Shown: positions 23,850 through 34,618 of the stretch, piece after piece
Layout of the letters: the number at the start of each line of letters is the position of its first letter
Position numbering within the stretch: the first letter of the stretch is position 1
Assembly: GCF_040958095.1 (NCBI RefSeq)
Contig: NC_091220.1
Location: forward strand, 23,622,442 to 23,686,441
From: Procambarus clarkii
Lineage: Eukaryota > Arthropoda > Malacostraca > Decapoda > Cambaridae
Direction: 5' to 3'
DNA length: 64,000 bases
The notes under the pieces: generated by a model
Told to the model about the DNA's origin: nothing
Databases searched by the model: none
Seen by the model: the letters and a program-made list of their open reading frames with translations, nothing else
Position numbers and translations under genes: made by a program

Positions 23850-24360
23850 AAATGTTGAACCCACTTTTATTATGCTCTTGCTTTATTTCTACTAAATATA
23901 GAAATATATTTGTTATATATTTCTACATTTTGTATTTATACCATCAATCACAAAAACATCTTTTGTGCAACATTTATGGTTGCCACAAGGTCTTACATTT
24001 TCTTTTGCCAACATTGTGCAGTAAGTTGTGGCAACCTATTGACGACTACACACAATAACTTAGCTATTACATATAAACAAATGTTGTCACTGCTTTCAAA
24101 CACATTCCAGGTACGTTATGACAACCTTAAATTGTTTGCTGAGGGTAGAAGCTGCTGCCAGCACAACCCATCCACTTAAAAATTACGTCGTTTTTCACTC
24201 GTATGCGCACTAAGGCTTAAGATTGTCGTACTAGAAAAGGAAAGTGGCTTGCGAAAGTGACGTACTATCCCGTTTTTTGCTTTGGGTACTCTGGCTTAGT
24301 CTGTTAGTTTAGGAGAGGACACATTAAATAAATGGTTTTCATGACGTTTTGAAACCTCAG
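23850..24360 (-). repeat. Possible LTR-like or other dispersed repeat
   Basis: No frame of interest. On the minus strand, 24165-24230 contains a phrase (cgcatacgag, then a gacgt block, then 'atttttaag', then 'gggttg') that also occurs on the plus strand at 21760-21810, inside the LTR-like part of element A. Sharing in opposite orientation suggests a dispersed element. Boundaries are not determined. Confidence 0.35.
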
Positions 24361-24369
24361 GAGAATTTG

Positions 24370-27300
24370 CTACTCTCCTAACCTACTAGTGGACCCAAAA
24401 CTTGGTGTCCATTTCTTTTGGAAAATGAAATTCCATTTTCCAGTACGGCAATTTTTGGCCGTAATGCAAAATTGTTTAAATTTTGCCCCGAGGGGCGAGT
24501 TTATTGGGCAGCGCCACTCATCTTGTGAGTGAACATACCGCCATAGCAGAATGTACAACACTCCCCAATAGGAAGAAAACCCTCTGGGTTGTTCAGCCTG
24601 TCACTTGTACCCAGACACAGCTGGGACTTGCTTAACTGTCTCAAGTGAACAGCTCCTCAAACAAGAAGATTAACATTTATCAACCCTTAAAAGCTTACGT
24701 TATCTTGCAGGTGCAAAATAGGGAAATCTTTTAAGAACAGTATCAATATTTGACAAATAGTGTTTTCCTAACTCAAACAATGTGGGGTTTATTATTCTAC
24801 AGTTATTCCTAATGTCTCTCAGGTGTTCACATTCACGTAGATAGTGGTCAAGGCGGTGTCCATCACTCTCACCACAGATTCTGCAACTTCGCTGATCAAC
24901 TGTTGTTTCCATTCCAAATCTCCATGGATATTTGTATCCAAGACGGATTCTCGCTATTACTGATTCTCTCCCTCGTCGTCCTCCTCTTCGGCCATAATGA
25001 TTGGGATTGCCAGCTGCAACCATGTTGTACCATCGTGCAGATTCACTGGTTTGTGCTTCTATCCTCCTTTCCTCAGTTACCTTGTCACGGTGATGTTGCC
25101 TGATAATACCTCTAATTTGTAGTTGAGTCTTGAGTATGAAGTGTTTAATATGGTCTCCTTCAGCGCCTTCAGAAGCCAGCACATCTGCTCGTTCATTTCC
25201 ACATATTCCAACATGGGAAGGGATCCACAGAAACTTGATGACTCTTCCCTGATTGGTAAGTACTCTCACAGCTCTCTTGATTTCAGCGACTATTGCAAGA
25301 TTTTCTGCCTGATTTTTACTTAGGCTTTGCAGTGCTGCTTTTGAATCGGTGCAAATCACTGCACCATTAGTGTTCCGTTCAAGAAACCTTAACGCCATAA
25401 CAATGGCAGTTAGCTCTGCTTGCGTTGAAGAGGCATAGTTCTCAATACGCGCTTTTTCTTCATTTCTGCGTTGGAAGGTATTATCCTTGATTACCGTGTA
25501 TGCTGCACCAGCCCTGCCATTGACAGAATTAGATGACCCGTCAGTGTAGATTTGATCTAGTTCATCTCCGGCTTCTTTATAAATTTCCTCGAGATACTTG
25601 TGCCTCATTTCTTGTGGTATCATGTTGGATTTTTTCATTGCCATTTCATTGATGATGATCTCGCATGAGTCATCCTCCCAGGGAGGTAACCTCTCTACAG
25701 GGCTCTTGAGCTCACGGGCTTGCTCAAGCAGGTAAAGCTCTTCAAGGTAGCAGATTGCTCTGTGATGCCATTTTTTGCTTCTCCTGTTTCCCCCTGAAAG
25801 TAGCACAGAGCTCAGTTTTTTCTTGGCAATATCATTGTAATGGGAATCTCTGGCTATCCTAATTGCAAGCTTAGCATTCAGCTCCTGAATTCTGCTTTTA
25901 ACACTGGGAAGGGACAACTCCTCTCGTAGATTAGACGTTTTGGCAGTTCTTGGAACTCCAAGAATGATTGGCATGGCTTCATTTTGAATGCTTTCAAGCC
26001 TTTTCATATCGCTTTGGGAGTAGGTGCACAGTACTGGTGCGGCATAGTCTATGACGGAGCGCACATAGGCTGTGTACATCATTTTGAGTACGGCAATAGA
26101 GGCTCCATGTCCATTCCAGGTCATAGCTTTCAGTGCCCTGAGTCGACTTTTGCATGTTCCTATGAGTTGATTGAGCTCCTCTTTCTTTCCCTTGTTAGAG
26201 CCGACAGTGACGCCAAGGTACCGATAGTGGTCAACCCATTCAAGTGTTACACCATTAATTTGCAGTTCTTCATTTGCTCTCCGCTTGTGATGGGAGTATG
26301 CCTTCGTCTTGTTTGTGGAGAGAGTGAAACCGAGCTCAATACATTTCCTACCAAGGAGTTCAATGGACTGTTCAATTTTTCCCAAGGTGGGAGCTTGTAT
26401 TAGGACATCATCTGCATATCCCACTTGTTGTGTTCCTTCCGGAAAATCAATATTTGCAATGGCGTTCATAAGTACATTGAATAGTGTAGGGCTTAAGACT
26501 CCGCCTTGGGGGGTCCCGAGTTCCATATTCATTGTTCTGGAGACTGCTCCATTGAAGCAAACCTTGGCTTTCCTTCCTGTGAGGTAGTCTTCAACCCATT
26601 TCATGAGTCTCCCCTTGACACCCATGCATGCAAGCTCGTCCAGGATCGCAATCCCCTGTGCTTTGTCGAAGGTTCCTTTCATGTCAACAAAGACAGAGTA
26701 CCTAGCCGTGTCATTAGCCAAGTAATCAACTATACAATTTGCTGTGCTCCGTCCTTTAACAAATCCATTGACCCCCTCCCCTAACCTGCCTATTTTGTGC
26801 AACAGTCGGTTTAGGATGATCCTTTCAAGCATCTTGCAAGTGCATGACACGAGGCTGATAGGTCTGTAATTACCAGGGTCATTTGGCTTCGGTATGGGAA
26901 TAATTATTGCGTGTTTCCATTGTGTGGGCAACACTCCACTTAGGAATGACTTGTTAAACAGGTGGAGTAGTGGATTCCCAGACACTTCACACAGTGCATT
27001 GAGTATGTCGTAGGTGACGCCATCTTCACCAGGTGCTGTACTTTTACCCTTTTTCATAGCGCCCCTTACTTCTTGGGCTGTGATTGGTTCCCCATATTCG
27101 TCATCACTAGACAGTGCTCTTGTTATCCAAATTCTTCTGTCATCATGTCGCAGGAGCTGTTCCCTGCTGATTTCTGCAGGGAGGGAGGAGGAGGATGCTG
27201 CATCACTCCACTTGTGAATTAGCTCCTCAGCCTTACCCTGGGGGTCTTTGTGAGCCGCAGGCCGGGCTCTGCCCCCCTTAGCTATCTGAATTTTTGCCCA

Positions 27301-27828
27301 CACTTGTCTTGCAGATGTTTCCCGTCCAATAGAGCTAGTGAACTCAAGCCATTGTCTTTCCCGCTCTTTAATCTTCTCTTCCCTGGCTACTTGACACACA
27401 GTTTTAAACAACTCTTGGTTACTTTCAGTGGGATGTCTCCGGTACTCTCTACTCATGTCTCGCACATTTGCGTTAAGCATCTTTAATGCATATGAGCGAA
27501 AAGGTACGGTCTTTGTAGGAGAACAGGTTAACGTCCCAAATACCCCTATCTGCTCTATAGTGGGATGTGATATCTTTTTACTCCACCACAGGCAGGACAG
27601 GGGATGCTGTTGAAGAGGTTTCAAATGTCTCCCTCGTCCCATTGTGTTAATAGTTGATAGTGAGGTCCCAGGTGTCTCCCCCCCCTCCACACTCCCCCAA
27701 CCAGAGAACTCCTGCAGAGGAGGCGTTTTTATGATATTTATATAAAGTGATTTTGAATAATATGATAAACTGTCCATCAATTCATGTATGAATTTAGTCT
27801 TACGAATCGATACTTCAGGGTTTACCAC
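24370..27828 (-). mobile_element. LINE with intact RT/RNase H frame, including 3' UTR
   Basis: The coding part is described in the next entry. The 3' UTR lies at 24370-24699 on the minus strand; the exact 3' end and any tail repeat were not identified. Upstream of 27828 no endonuclease domain is found, so the element is probably 5'-truncated or its 5' part was replaced. Confidence 0.8.
24700..27828 (-). CDS. LINE ORF2-like protein: reverse transcriptase, RNase H and C-terminal knuckle
   Basis: A 1042-codon uninterrupted frame. RT occupies about 260-560, with NYRPISLV (320-327), the catalytic Asp block FVDMKGTFDKA (380-390), GTPQGGVLSPTLF (438-450) and the YADD box (471-474). RNase H has all four acidic residues: D763 (YTDGS), E805 (TQAEL), D828 (CTDS) and D882 (NERADVLA). 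A CCHC-type knuckle lies at 982-1000 (C982, C985, H995, C1000). RT plus RNase H in one LINE protein points to the I-like or a related RNase H-bearing clade. Residues before about 110 do not resemble the family and no apurinic endonuclease is present, so the first Met is probably not the native start. The open frame over 3.1 kb contrasts with the decayed elements around it and implies recent insertion. Confidence 0.9.
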   Translation of the reverse strand: MVNPEVSIRKTKFIHELMDSLSYYSKSLYINIIKTPPLQEFSGWGSVEGGETPGTSLSTINTMGRGRHLKPLQQHPLSCLWWSKKISHPTIEQIGVFGTLTCSPTKTVPFRSYALKMLNANVRDMSREYRRHPTESNQELFKTVCQVAREEKIKERERQWLEFTSSIGRETSARQVWAKIQIAKGGRARPAAHKDPQGKAEELIHKWSDAASSSSLPAEISREQLLRHDDRRIWITRALSSDDEYGEPITAQEVRGAMKKGKSTAPGEDGVTYDILNALCEVSGNPLLHLFNKSFLSGVLPTQWKHAIIIPIPKPNDPGNYRPISLVSCTCKMLERIILNRLLHKIGRLGEGVNGFVKGRSTANCIVDYLANDTARYSVFVDMKGTFDKAQGIAILDELACMGVKGRLMKWVEDYLTGRKAKVCFNGAVSRTMNMELGTPQGGVLSPTLFNVLMNAIANIDFPEGTQQVGYADDVLIQAPTLGKIEQSIELLGRKCIELGFTLSTNKTKAYSHHKRRANEELQINGVTLEWVDHYRYLGVTVGSNKGKKEELNQLIGTCKSRLRALKAMTWNGHGASIAVLKMMYTAYVRSVIDYAAPVLCTYSQSDMKRLESIQNEAMPIILGVPRTAKTSNLREELSLPSVKSRIQELNAKLAIRIARDSHYNDIAKKKLSSVLLSGGNRRSKKWHHRAICYLEELYLLEQARELKSPVERLPPWEDDSCEIIINEMAMKKSNMIPQEMRHKYLEEIYKEAGDELDQIYTDGSSNSVNGRAGAAYTVIKDNTFQRRNEEKARIENYASSTQAELTAIVMALRFLERNTNGAVICTDSKAALQSLSKNQAENLAIVAEIKRAVRVLTNQGRVIKFLWIPSHVGICGNERADVLASEGAEGDHIKHFILKTQLQIRGIIRQHHRDKVTEERRIEAQTSESARWYNMVAAGNPNHYGRRGGRRGRESVIARIRLGYKYPWRFGMETTVDQRSCRICGESDGHRLDHYLRECEHLRDIRNNCRIINPTLFELGKHYLSNIDTVLKRFPYFAPAR

Positions 27829-28160
27829 ATTACCATTGAGTCCTCTGTTATTTATTAATGTTTAAGAATGATTGAGATTGCAGCTGATGGAACCCACAGA
27901 TCCCAGAAATCTTCAAACACAATAATTACAAGGGTAAACCCTTCACCCTCAGGTCAACCTCATTTCTGAGTCAGGCTTCTTCAGACATTGCCTATCCAGG
28001 CGTGAGTGTTGAGTTCCCCCTCACCGCTAAACCTGCAGGTTACCCATCTGTCTAAGGGTTCCCTCTGTCGTCACATGTGGCTCCTCATTAAAGATTATGT
28101 CCAAGCAAATTAGTCGGCTTACCGTCATAAGTTACTTTCACTGAAACGTAATGAATGAAG
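27829..28160. other. Non-coding stretch, nothing recognised
   Basis: No frame or known repeat. It leads directly into the 34-bp minisatellite. Confidence 0.4.
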
Positions 28161-28162
28161 GA

Positions 28163-28320
28163 TGAGCATGATAGAAGAACACATAACATGTTAAGGCTGA
28201 ACACGATGAAGAACACATAACATGTTAAGACTGAACATGATGAAGAACACATAGCATGTTAAGGCTGAACATGATGAAGAACACATAACATGTTAAGACT
28301 GAACATGATGAAGAACACTT
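28163..28320. repeat. 34-bp minisatellite, left part
   Basis: Unit approximately aaggctgaacatgatgaaga plus acacataacatgtt (34 bp), with about four and a half copies here. The array is interrupted by the solo LTR at 28321 and resumes at 29375. Confidence 0.9.
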
Positions 28321-29374
28321 TGTGGGAACCGACATGTGAGATTTATATTTAATTTATATGAATTTATATACAATTTATATTTACATTAATTTATATATTG
28401 CGATAGCAATTTGTATGATGTTAAGTGGACTGTATTTCTGCAATATTTTTTACAAATCGATCCTTACATATTAGGGAGGGGGGGTATATTAAATTTATAT
28501 ATATGCAGCCAATCAAACTACAGTATTAAATTACATACATTAGTATATAAAATTGGGGTGCCTTATCTTATTGTACAGCAGGCTTAGTCCACCAGGTATA
28601 ACTAGGATGTAGGCACCAAATTATCCTCGTGAGAGGTTAGCTTCCATCACCCAAGTAACTGATGTACCAAGACTGATTCTTGCTTCCTCTTCTTGTTCCT
28701 GTCAAAGGGCACTAGCTGTAAAGCCGGAATCCTAATATATGACAGCTATATCAGAGAAAACACTGTATATTATATAAGATAAGGGCCAAGGCTTTATTAC
28801 CTGTATTTAGAGGCTCTTTCTCATGCTAACCGGTTCTCCCTATATCTACCTAACATTAACTGGCCCGAAATGATTAGATAAACGGGTTTCAGTAAGACAC
28901 TTCCCTTGTATATGTTGACAGTGTGTTGATGATGGAAGAACACTAATTTGATCTCCATAACACTTGGTCCAAGAAAATTTATAGGAGCTGAATTTGCTCC
29001 CCAGCGCCTCTCATCTTAACAATGGCTGACCTCACCACTACTAACGCTCCAGGCTCACTTTGTTCAGATGTCAATAAGTGATAGAAGGGTCACATTTACT
29101 TCATTTTGATACTAATAATTAATTTAATAAGTTAATTCATATGTGATGTTTTTAGGATGTAATAAGTCCAAAGACTACTGTATTTAAAATTAATTCCCAA
29201 CAGAATAGCTGGTGAATTTATAGTACTATGTGGCAATGATATCCCGTTTTCTATTGACAAGAAATTCCACTACATGCTACATTTTCTATGGGTTAACTTG
29301 TGTATACAACGGCAGCAGCAATATTATCTGCCTATTGCATGTAATATTATTAAATGGTGTCGGGTTTTCCAACA
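28321..29374 (-). mobile_element. Solo LTR of a BEL/Pao-related family
   Basis: 1054 bp from TGTGGGAACCGAC to TTTTCCAACA, flanked by a perfect 5-bp target duplication CACTT (28316-28320 and 29375-29379). It shares its first ~13 bases and its last ~570 bp with the 576-bp LTRs at 7232 and 11411, and has about 480 bp extra in between. Strand is inferred from the coding orientation of the related element. A single LTR with one target duplication indicates LTR-LTR recombination after insertion. The insertion split a 34-bp minisatellite. Confidence 0.9.
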
Positions 29375-29605
29375 CACTTAAGGCTGAAGATGATGAAGAA
29401 CGCATAACATGTTAAGGATGAAGATGATGAAGAACGCATAACATGTTAAGACTTAACATGATGAAGAACACATAACATGTTAAAACTGAACATGATGAAG
29501 AACACATAACATGTTAAGGCTGAACATGATGAAGAACACATAACATGTTAAGGCTGAAGATGATGAAGAACATTTAACATTTTAAGGCTGAAGATGATAG
29601 TAAAC
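29375..29605. repeat. 34-bp minisatellite, right part
   Basis: Six to seven further copies of the 34-bp unit, with variants (gaagatgatg, aacgcataac). The last copies degrade after 29570. The 29606-29798 flank is unique and AT-rich. Confidence 0.9.
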
Positions 29606-29802
29606 TACTTAAAAATCCTAACAAATGCTTTCTTATCTTAAATCACGAGTCGTTACTCTGATTCATACTAGACAAGTTTAGATTCTGAAAATACATAGAT
29701 AAATATTGTTTTGGAAACAGGAGTTATTGAAGTGATTACCAGTCAACATAATAGACGTTGAATTGCAGGATTGTTGCAAGCGACGGGTAGACATATATAT
29801 AC

Positions 29803-30572
29803 TGTCACGTGAATCCCCCTGCACAGCAGTGGAACTGCCTTTTCCCTTCACCTTCAATGCCTCTATACTGGAAGTATACATCTACACCAGCCCAGATGAG
29901 TCAACAGTCCTGCCACCTCTCCAAACCCTCCAGGGCCTGGCACGGCCTGGCACGGCCTGGACACGGCCTGGTACGACTCGGAGGCAAGCCCGGCGCGTCT
30001 GCTAACAGGTAGTTTGCCCCCCACAAACAAGCAGTTAGCCGCCTTCAACTGGCAGTGGTGCAGCTCAACACAAAGGCACCGCCAGCCACAACGAGCAGTT
30101 TGCTAGTTGACCAGATGTCCACCTTGTGGTGACACTGGAGGAGTCATCACCACCGGACTATATAAAGGGCGCTGCCTCCAAGGAGAGTCAGTCTCTCCCT
30201 TAGTGCTCTAGGATCACCTTGGTGTCTCTCACCCGTCGTCCACCTCCAGCCAACGTCGTGTGACTGATGCCATGGTGGTATGGTAGCTGTCTTCAGTACA
30301 CCAGTATATCTTTATGCTTTTATTCATTGCTTATAGTTTATTTTGTATTAATGTCATATTAACTTGTTCACCTTTGCATTACAGGATAGCCAAGTATTTT
30401 CAGGGGCATTTATGTTCATTACTATTTCAGTAAATTTTTTAATTGATGATTTTCATTTGTTTCCACTTGCGACTTACACACTGCAAGGCCAATAGCAGCA
30501 TTTTTTTTATTTGTGTGAGGGAGAGCAATACCATCTTGGTCCAGTATAGCTGTGATACCACAACCCGTCACA
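29803..30572 (+). repeat. 5' LTR of element B
   Basis: 770 bp, TGTCACG...CGTCACA. It contains a CCTGGCACGG triplication near 29935-29970 and a TATA box (CTATATAAAG, 30158-30167) in GC-rich context, with a transcription start expected about 30 bp on. Confidence 0.95.
30159..30167 (+). promoter_or_regulatory. TATA box in element B LTR
   Basis: TATATAAAG, conserved in the 3' LTR at about 44408-44416. The downstream segment, including 'cagtctctcccttagtgctc', is among the best conserved between the two LTRs. Confidence 0.65.
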
Positions 30573-31530
30573 TAAATTTGGGGGCCTGTCCTAGGAGCTG
30601 GTCTGAGGAGCTGCTCCTAGTTACCCTTGCTTAATGTTGTGTTTAGTTGTTATACTTGGCTTTTATACTTTGCATTTTTTCAGAATTCATTTTGAGATTT
30701 ACATACTGGTAACTGAACACATCTACTTTAAAGGTGTAGCAATTTGTGATCTGTTTAATAGATTGACTTTAATTACGTGATGTTTTATGCGCAAATTCAT
30801 GATCGTAATGATTGGTTAGTCTTCTAAGCTATTGCTATATCTTTTTGTCCACATTGATTTTGTCCCAACAGAGAGGACTCACTCAGGCAGATCACCCCCT
30901 CGGGTACTTATCAGGTACTTTGATTTGTCTTCGAACTATTATGTTCCACTTTGTATTACGAACTTTGGAGGAAGTATTGGACTAGAGATCCTTTCGCATC
31001 CAGAACTGTGTTATACATTCGGGACGTGTATAGCCGTTCTGGTCACAGTGGTGACACTCCCTGTACCTCTAAGCCTTTGTTCAAAGTTCTTGATTAACTG
31101 CTCAGGTAGGGAGTTTACTATTCTTTTACAGAGCACAAGGAACAGTAACTCTGCAGTTAATTATCTAGATTCCAGTAGGACAACTCTTGCCCTTATCGTC
31201 ACTAGAGTACAGAGTACACACATCCTTACATCCTGCTTATATTTTATTAACTCGAAACATTCCTTTATATTGTTTCTCCAAGTCCTTACTAAAGTCAAAG
31301 ACTTAGTTTTATTTCAGATTAATATATATAGTGTAGTTATTTATCTTGTAAATTTATTGTTGCCTTACAGAACAGTTACTTACGTACAGTGGTGCCAGTT
31401 ATATAACAACCATTCTCGTGCATATTGCCACATCACTTTCAAGACAGTCTAATAATCCTCACTTATTGGTTCCCCTGCAGGGTACTCGCATTTTTCTTCC
31501 ATTGATATTTTGCTTTTATGTAATATTCAA
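30573..31530 (+). other. Element B leader with PBS-like sequence
   Basis: TGGGGGCCTGTCCTAGGAG begins at 30579, six bases after the LTR, matching the PBS position of element C (TGGGGGCCTGTCCGGGAG) with small changes. A 206-codon open frame (30832-31452) fills much of the leader, but the homologous leader of C does not keep it, so I regard it as chance. Confidence 0.6.
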
Positions 31531-33010
31531 TATGTTTAGGTTAGCCGCATTTCGTGCTAACCCGGAGGAGGAGCTCCAAACATTAATTCGTGCTACTAGA
31601 GCAGAATTAATCACCCTTACTACTAAATACCACATCACTCCTCCCCAAGGGGTCACCAACGCTGGACCATTCTCAATCGACTTGAGAATAGTCCAGGACG
31701 GACCGAAGCGTCGTCGTCCCTTCACCTTCTAGTGTGTGGTCTGGTCAACTCACCAAAGCTAAGCTTCATAACCTGATTATTGACCATCTTGCAGACAATG
31801 ATCTTATTACTCCAGAGCAGCAGGACCAACATAGAGTTGCTGATAAAACCACTCTCACACACATGAAACGAAAAATCTAGTTAGCGCAACTAGAAGCTGC
31901 TGCTGATGAACGCAAACGGGAGATGAGACGACAAGAGGCTGAATTAGCCCGTGAACGTGAACGAGAACAACGCCAGCAACAACAACAGGAAGCTGAAATA
32001 CAACGTGCGCGTGAACAGGAACAATTCCAGCTCTACGAACAAAAAACTGAATTTGAACGTGCACGTGAACAAGAACGACTCCGGATCCAGCAACAAGAAG
32101 CTGAACTGCAACGTCAATGTCAAGAACAAGAAGCTGAACTGCCACGTCATTGTCAAGAACAAGAAGCTGAACTGCAACGTCAACGTCAAGAACAATAAGC
32201 TGAACTGCCACGTCAACGTCAAGAACAAGAAGCTGAAATGCAACGTCAACGTCAAGAACAAGAAGCTGAACTGTAACGTCAACGTCAAGAACAAGAAGCT
32301 GAACTGCCACGTCAACGTCAAGAACAAGAAGCTGAACTGCAACGTCAGCGTCAAGAACAAGAAACTGAACTGCAACGTCAACGTCAAGAACAAGAAGCTG
32401 AACTGTAACGCCAACGTCAAGAACAAGAAGCTGAACTGCCACGTCAACGTCATGAACAAGAAGCTGAACTGCAACGTCAACGTCAAGAACAAGAAGCTGA
32501 ACTGCAACGTGGAAGAGAAGTAGAACTACTGGAAATCCTAGCTCAAGAGCATCAACTCAAGAGACAACGAGAGGAGGATGGAGTTGGAATCACATTACGC
32601 TTGGAACAAGGTAGATCAGACACCGCTCTAGAGTTCCGGCTCCCGGAGTTAGAACTTGAAAGTCCCCACCTCTCTCAGCGCCATGAAGCAGAAGCCAACT
32701 TACCGGTATGTTTTAAGCTTACAGATTGTATTAATATGATGCCGCCTTTTGTAGAGGCAGAGGTAGATTAATTTTTTGTGTCATTCGAGGCCTTCGCCAC
32801 CCAGTTACAATGGCCTAGGAATCAATGGTCTATACTTCTCAGGTCACAATTTACAGGAAGAGCTGCCTTAACACTCAGTACTCTTGCCAACGAGACTGAC
32901 TACGATGTACTCAAGCAAGACCTTGACGCCTATCTACTCTCCACTGAGAGCTACCGACGACGCTTCAGGGACTATATAAAAACTCAGGCTCAAACCTACG
33001 TGCAGTATGT
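31531..33010 (+). pseudogene. Element B gag, N-terminal part with expanded coiled coil
   Basis: Starts MFRLAAFRANPEEEL, homologous to the C gag start. Frameshifts and stops follow at once (frame lost near 31720). From 31900 to 32520 the sequence is a long coiled coil in which a 33-bp unit encoding an 11-residue QEQEAELQRQR pattern is repeated about 12 times, with stop codons in several copies. The capsid-like region resumes at about 32700 (MMPPFVEAEVD, stop, FFVSFEAFATQLQWPRNQW ... YLLSTESYRRRFRDY), and element C then cuts it at 33010. The knuckle and protease lie beyond C at 40105-40870. Confidence 0.85.
32100..32515 (+). repeat. 33-bp tandem repeat inside element B gag
   Basis: About 12 copies of a 33-bp unit (caagaacaagaagctgaact plus gcaacgtcaacgt). 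The period preserves the reading frame and extends a gag coiled coil. The homologous region of C is a diverse Glu/Arg/Leu coiled coil without exact repeats. Confidence 0.9.
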
Positions 33011-33715
33011 TGTGACGATAATCTCCTTCAAGAGAGATTGAGCCTGCTCTTCCCTCCTAAGTTCGTCGCTATACATCCCTATACAACTAATATGGAAGAA
33101 AATCTCCAACAAATACAACACCAAGGTTTGCCAGAGGGCAAACGTATTCAGCACCAGGAACACCTGCTCCCCCCACCACTCGAACCACCAAACTACCTGT
33201 CCGTCGCCTGCTCATCGCTGATTGGCCAGTGGTCAGTCGCACCTGCTCCCTACCCACCACACTACCTGATGTCTGGGGCCACCACGACCTAGAGACCTCA
33301 GAATATCCAGTGCTTTCAACAAGTTAACACGTCTCGTTGGTAGACTAAGCTCTGGCTTACGTGTACTAAGAGAGGTGGCAGCTTAAAGCCAATATTCCTG
33401 CACCTATATATCTGATTGTATATTGTTCACTTGTTATTACTCACTTGTCTTAAAGTAACTTTTCATTTTGTCATTTGATTATTCTTATTATTTTGATTGA
33501 TTGATTTTATGATACGAATTTTATGTCCATTTTATTCATGTTTTGCTTTTCTAACGTAATTAAAATCTCATTGTTAAATTTACTTGTGTTTTGTGTGTCT
33601 TCCCATTACCTTACCACAGACGAAGTTCCAGATTTTCTCTTTTTTTGTTTCTATATGTGACGAGGCCATACCCCTAGCTTTTGAAACAGCCGAACACCAA
33701 CACGTTACCGTCACA
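33011..33715 (+). repeat. 5' LTR of element C
   Basis: 705 bp, TGTGACGATA...ACCGTCACA. Six to nine differences from the 3' LTR. No clear TATA box was found. GC-rich first third, AT-rich remainder. Confidence 0.95.
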
Positions 33716-33722
33716 TATTAAG

Positions 33723-33740
33723 TGGGGGCCTGTCCGGGAG
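33723..33740 (+). promoter_or_regulatory. Primer-binding site, element C
   Basis: TGGGGGCCTGTCCGGGAG, seven bases after the LTR, begins with TGG and closely resembles the tRNA-Pro-type primer sites of many retroelements. The leader from here to 34618 is non-coding. Confidence 0.6.
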
Positions 33741-34618
33741 CTTCACTCAGGTACTGGTGCCAAGTAGTAATTTATGGAAAGCGTATTTAACTTTGGTAAC
33801 GTAGCTTTTACTATTTTTCATATTCAATTTCATTTTTTATATGGTGCGAAGTGTATTGTGCATTACGAGAGTAGCATATAGTGAAGGTGAGACAACTTTG
33901 GATTACGTGGTGACTGTAGGCTGCAGTCATACTCTTAATTGGTCATCTCTCCCTCCGTGTTATTACTCGTGTTTACCATCTTTGTCCCTTGGATATTTCT
34001 CATTTTTGACAGATCATCATATTGGTACCCTGGTACTGTGGTCTGCCCCGGGTCAAGTGCACCTAATCTTCTGCAATCTGACTGTAGGAGGACAAAGAGG
34101 CCCATAGTTCCTCTAGCTCGAACTTTAGTTGCTGAATTGGGACCTCAGCAGCAGTTCTCATCACCAGTTGACACCTCGCACCCCTACACGTCAGTCAGAG
34201 ATGATGATACATACAACGGTAGGGAATTAGCTTACTTTTTCAGAGCACAAAAGTTAGCTAATTCTTTAAGTATCATATTAATTTCAGTAGGAAAAACTTG
34301 CGTATGTCCTATAGAGACTCCGCAAGGTATGCCTACATCCTTGGACTACCAATTTTACTTTCGAGGCAATTAACTGTTTCATTTGTTTTCGAAACTCTGT
34401 TTCATTTGTTTAGTAGGACTTTCTTGCCCTTATCCTCTTACATAAGTACCGGGTACAAGATTTCGTGCGCCTTTGATTTAAATTAATCATTTAACATCTT
34501 GTATTTAACTTTAATTGTTAAAGATCCCACAGGGTAGGTACCAGTTGCCACGTTGTCCTGTTTCTGACATTCACTATATAACGGTATATTCGTTGTACAT
34601 TTATTTGCTAATTTCACC
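33741..34618 (+). other. Element C leader
   Basis: About 880 bp without a convincing gene; the longest frame (33939-34373) is not conserved in element B. Short stretches, for example 'ggtagggaatta' followed by 'tcagagcacaa' near 34220-34250, are conserved between the B and C leaders and may be packaging or dimerisation signals. Confidence 0.5.

Noticed and set aside
25984-27613. Several plus-strand frames over the LINE at 24.7-27.8 kb
   Set aside because: They are antisense shadows of the intact minus-strand RT/RNase H frame.
30832-31452. 206-codon frame in the leader of element B as a possible extra gene (for example an envelope-like ORF)
   Set aside because: It is upstream of gag, not conserved in the leader of C, and its hydrophobic stretches look compositional.
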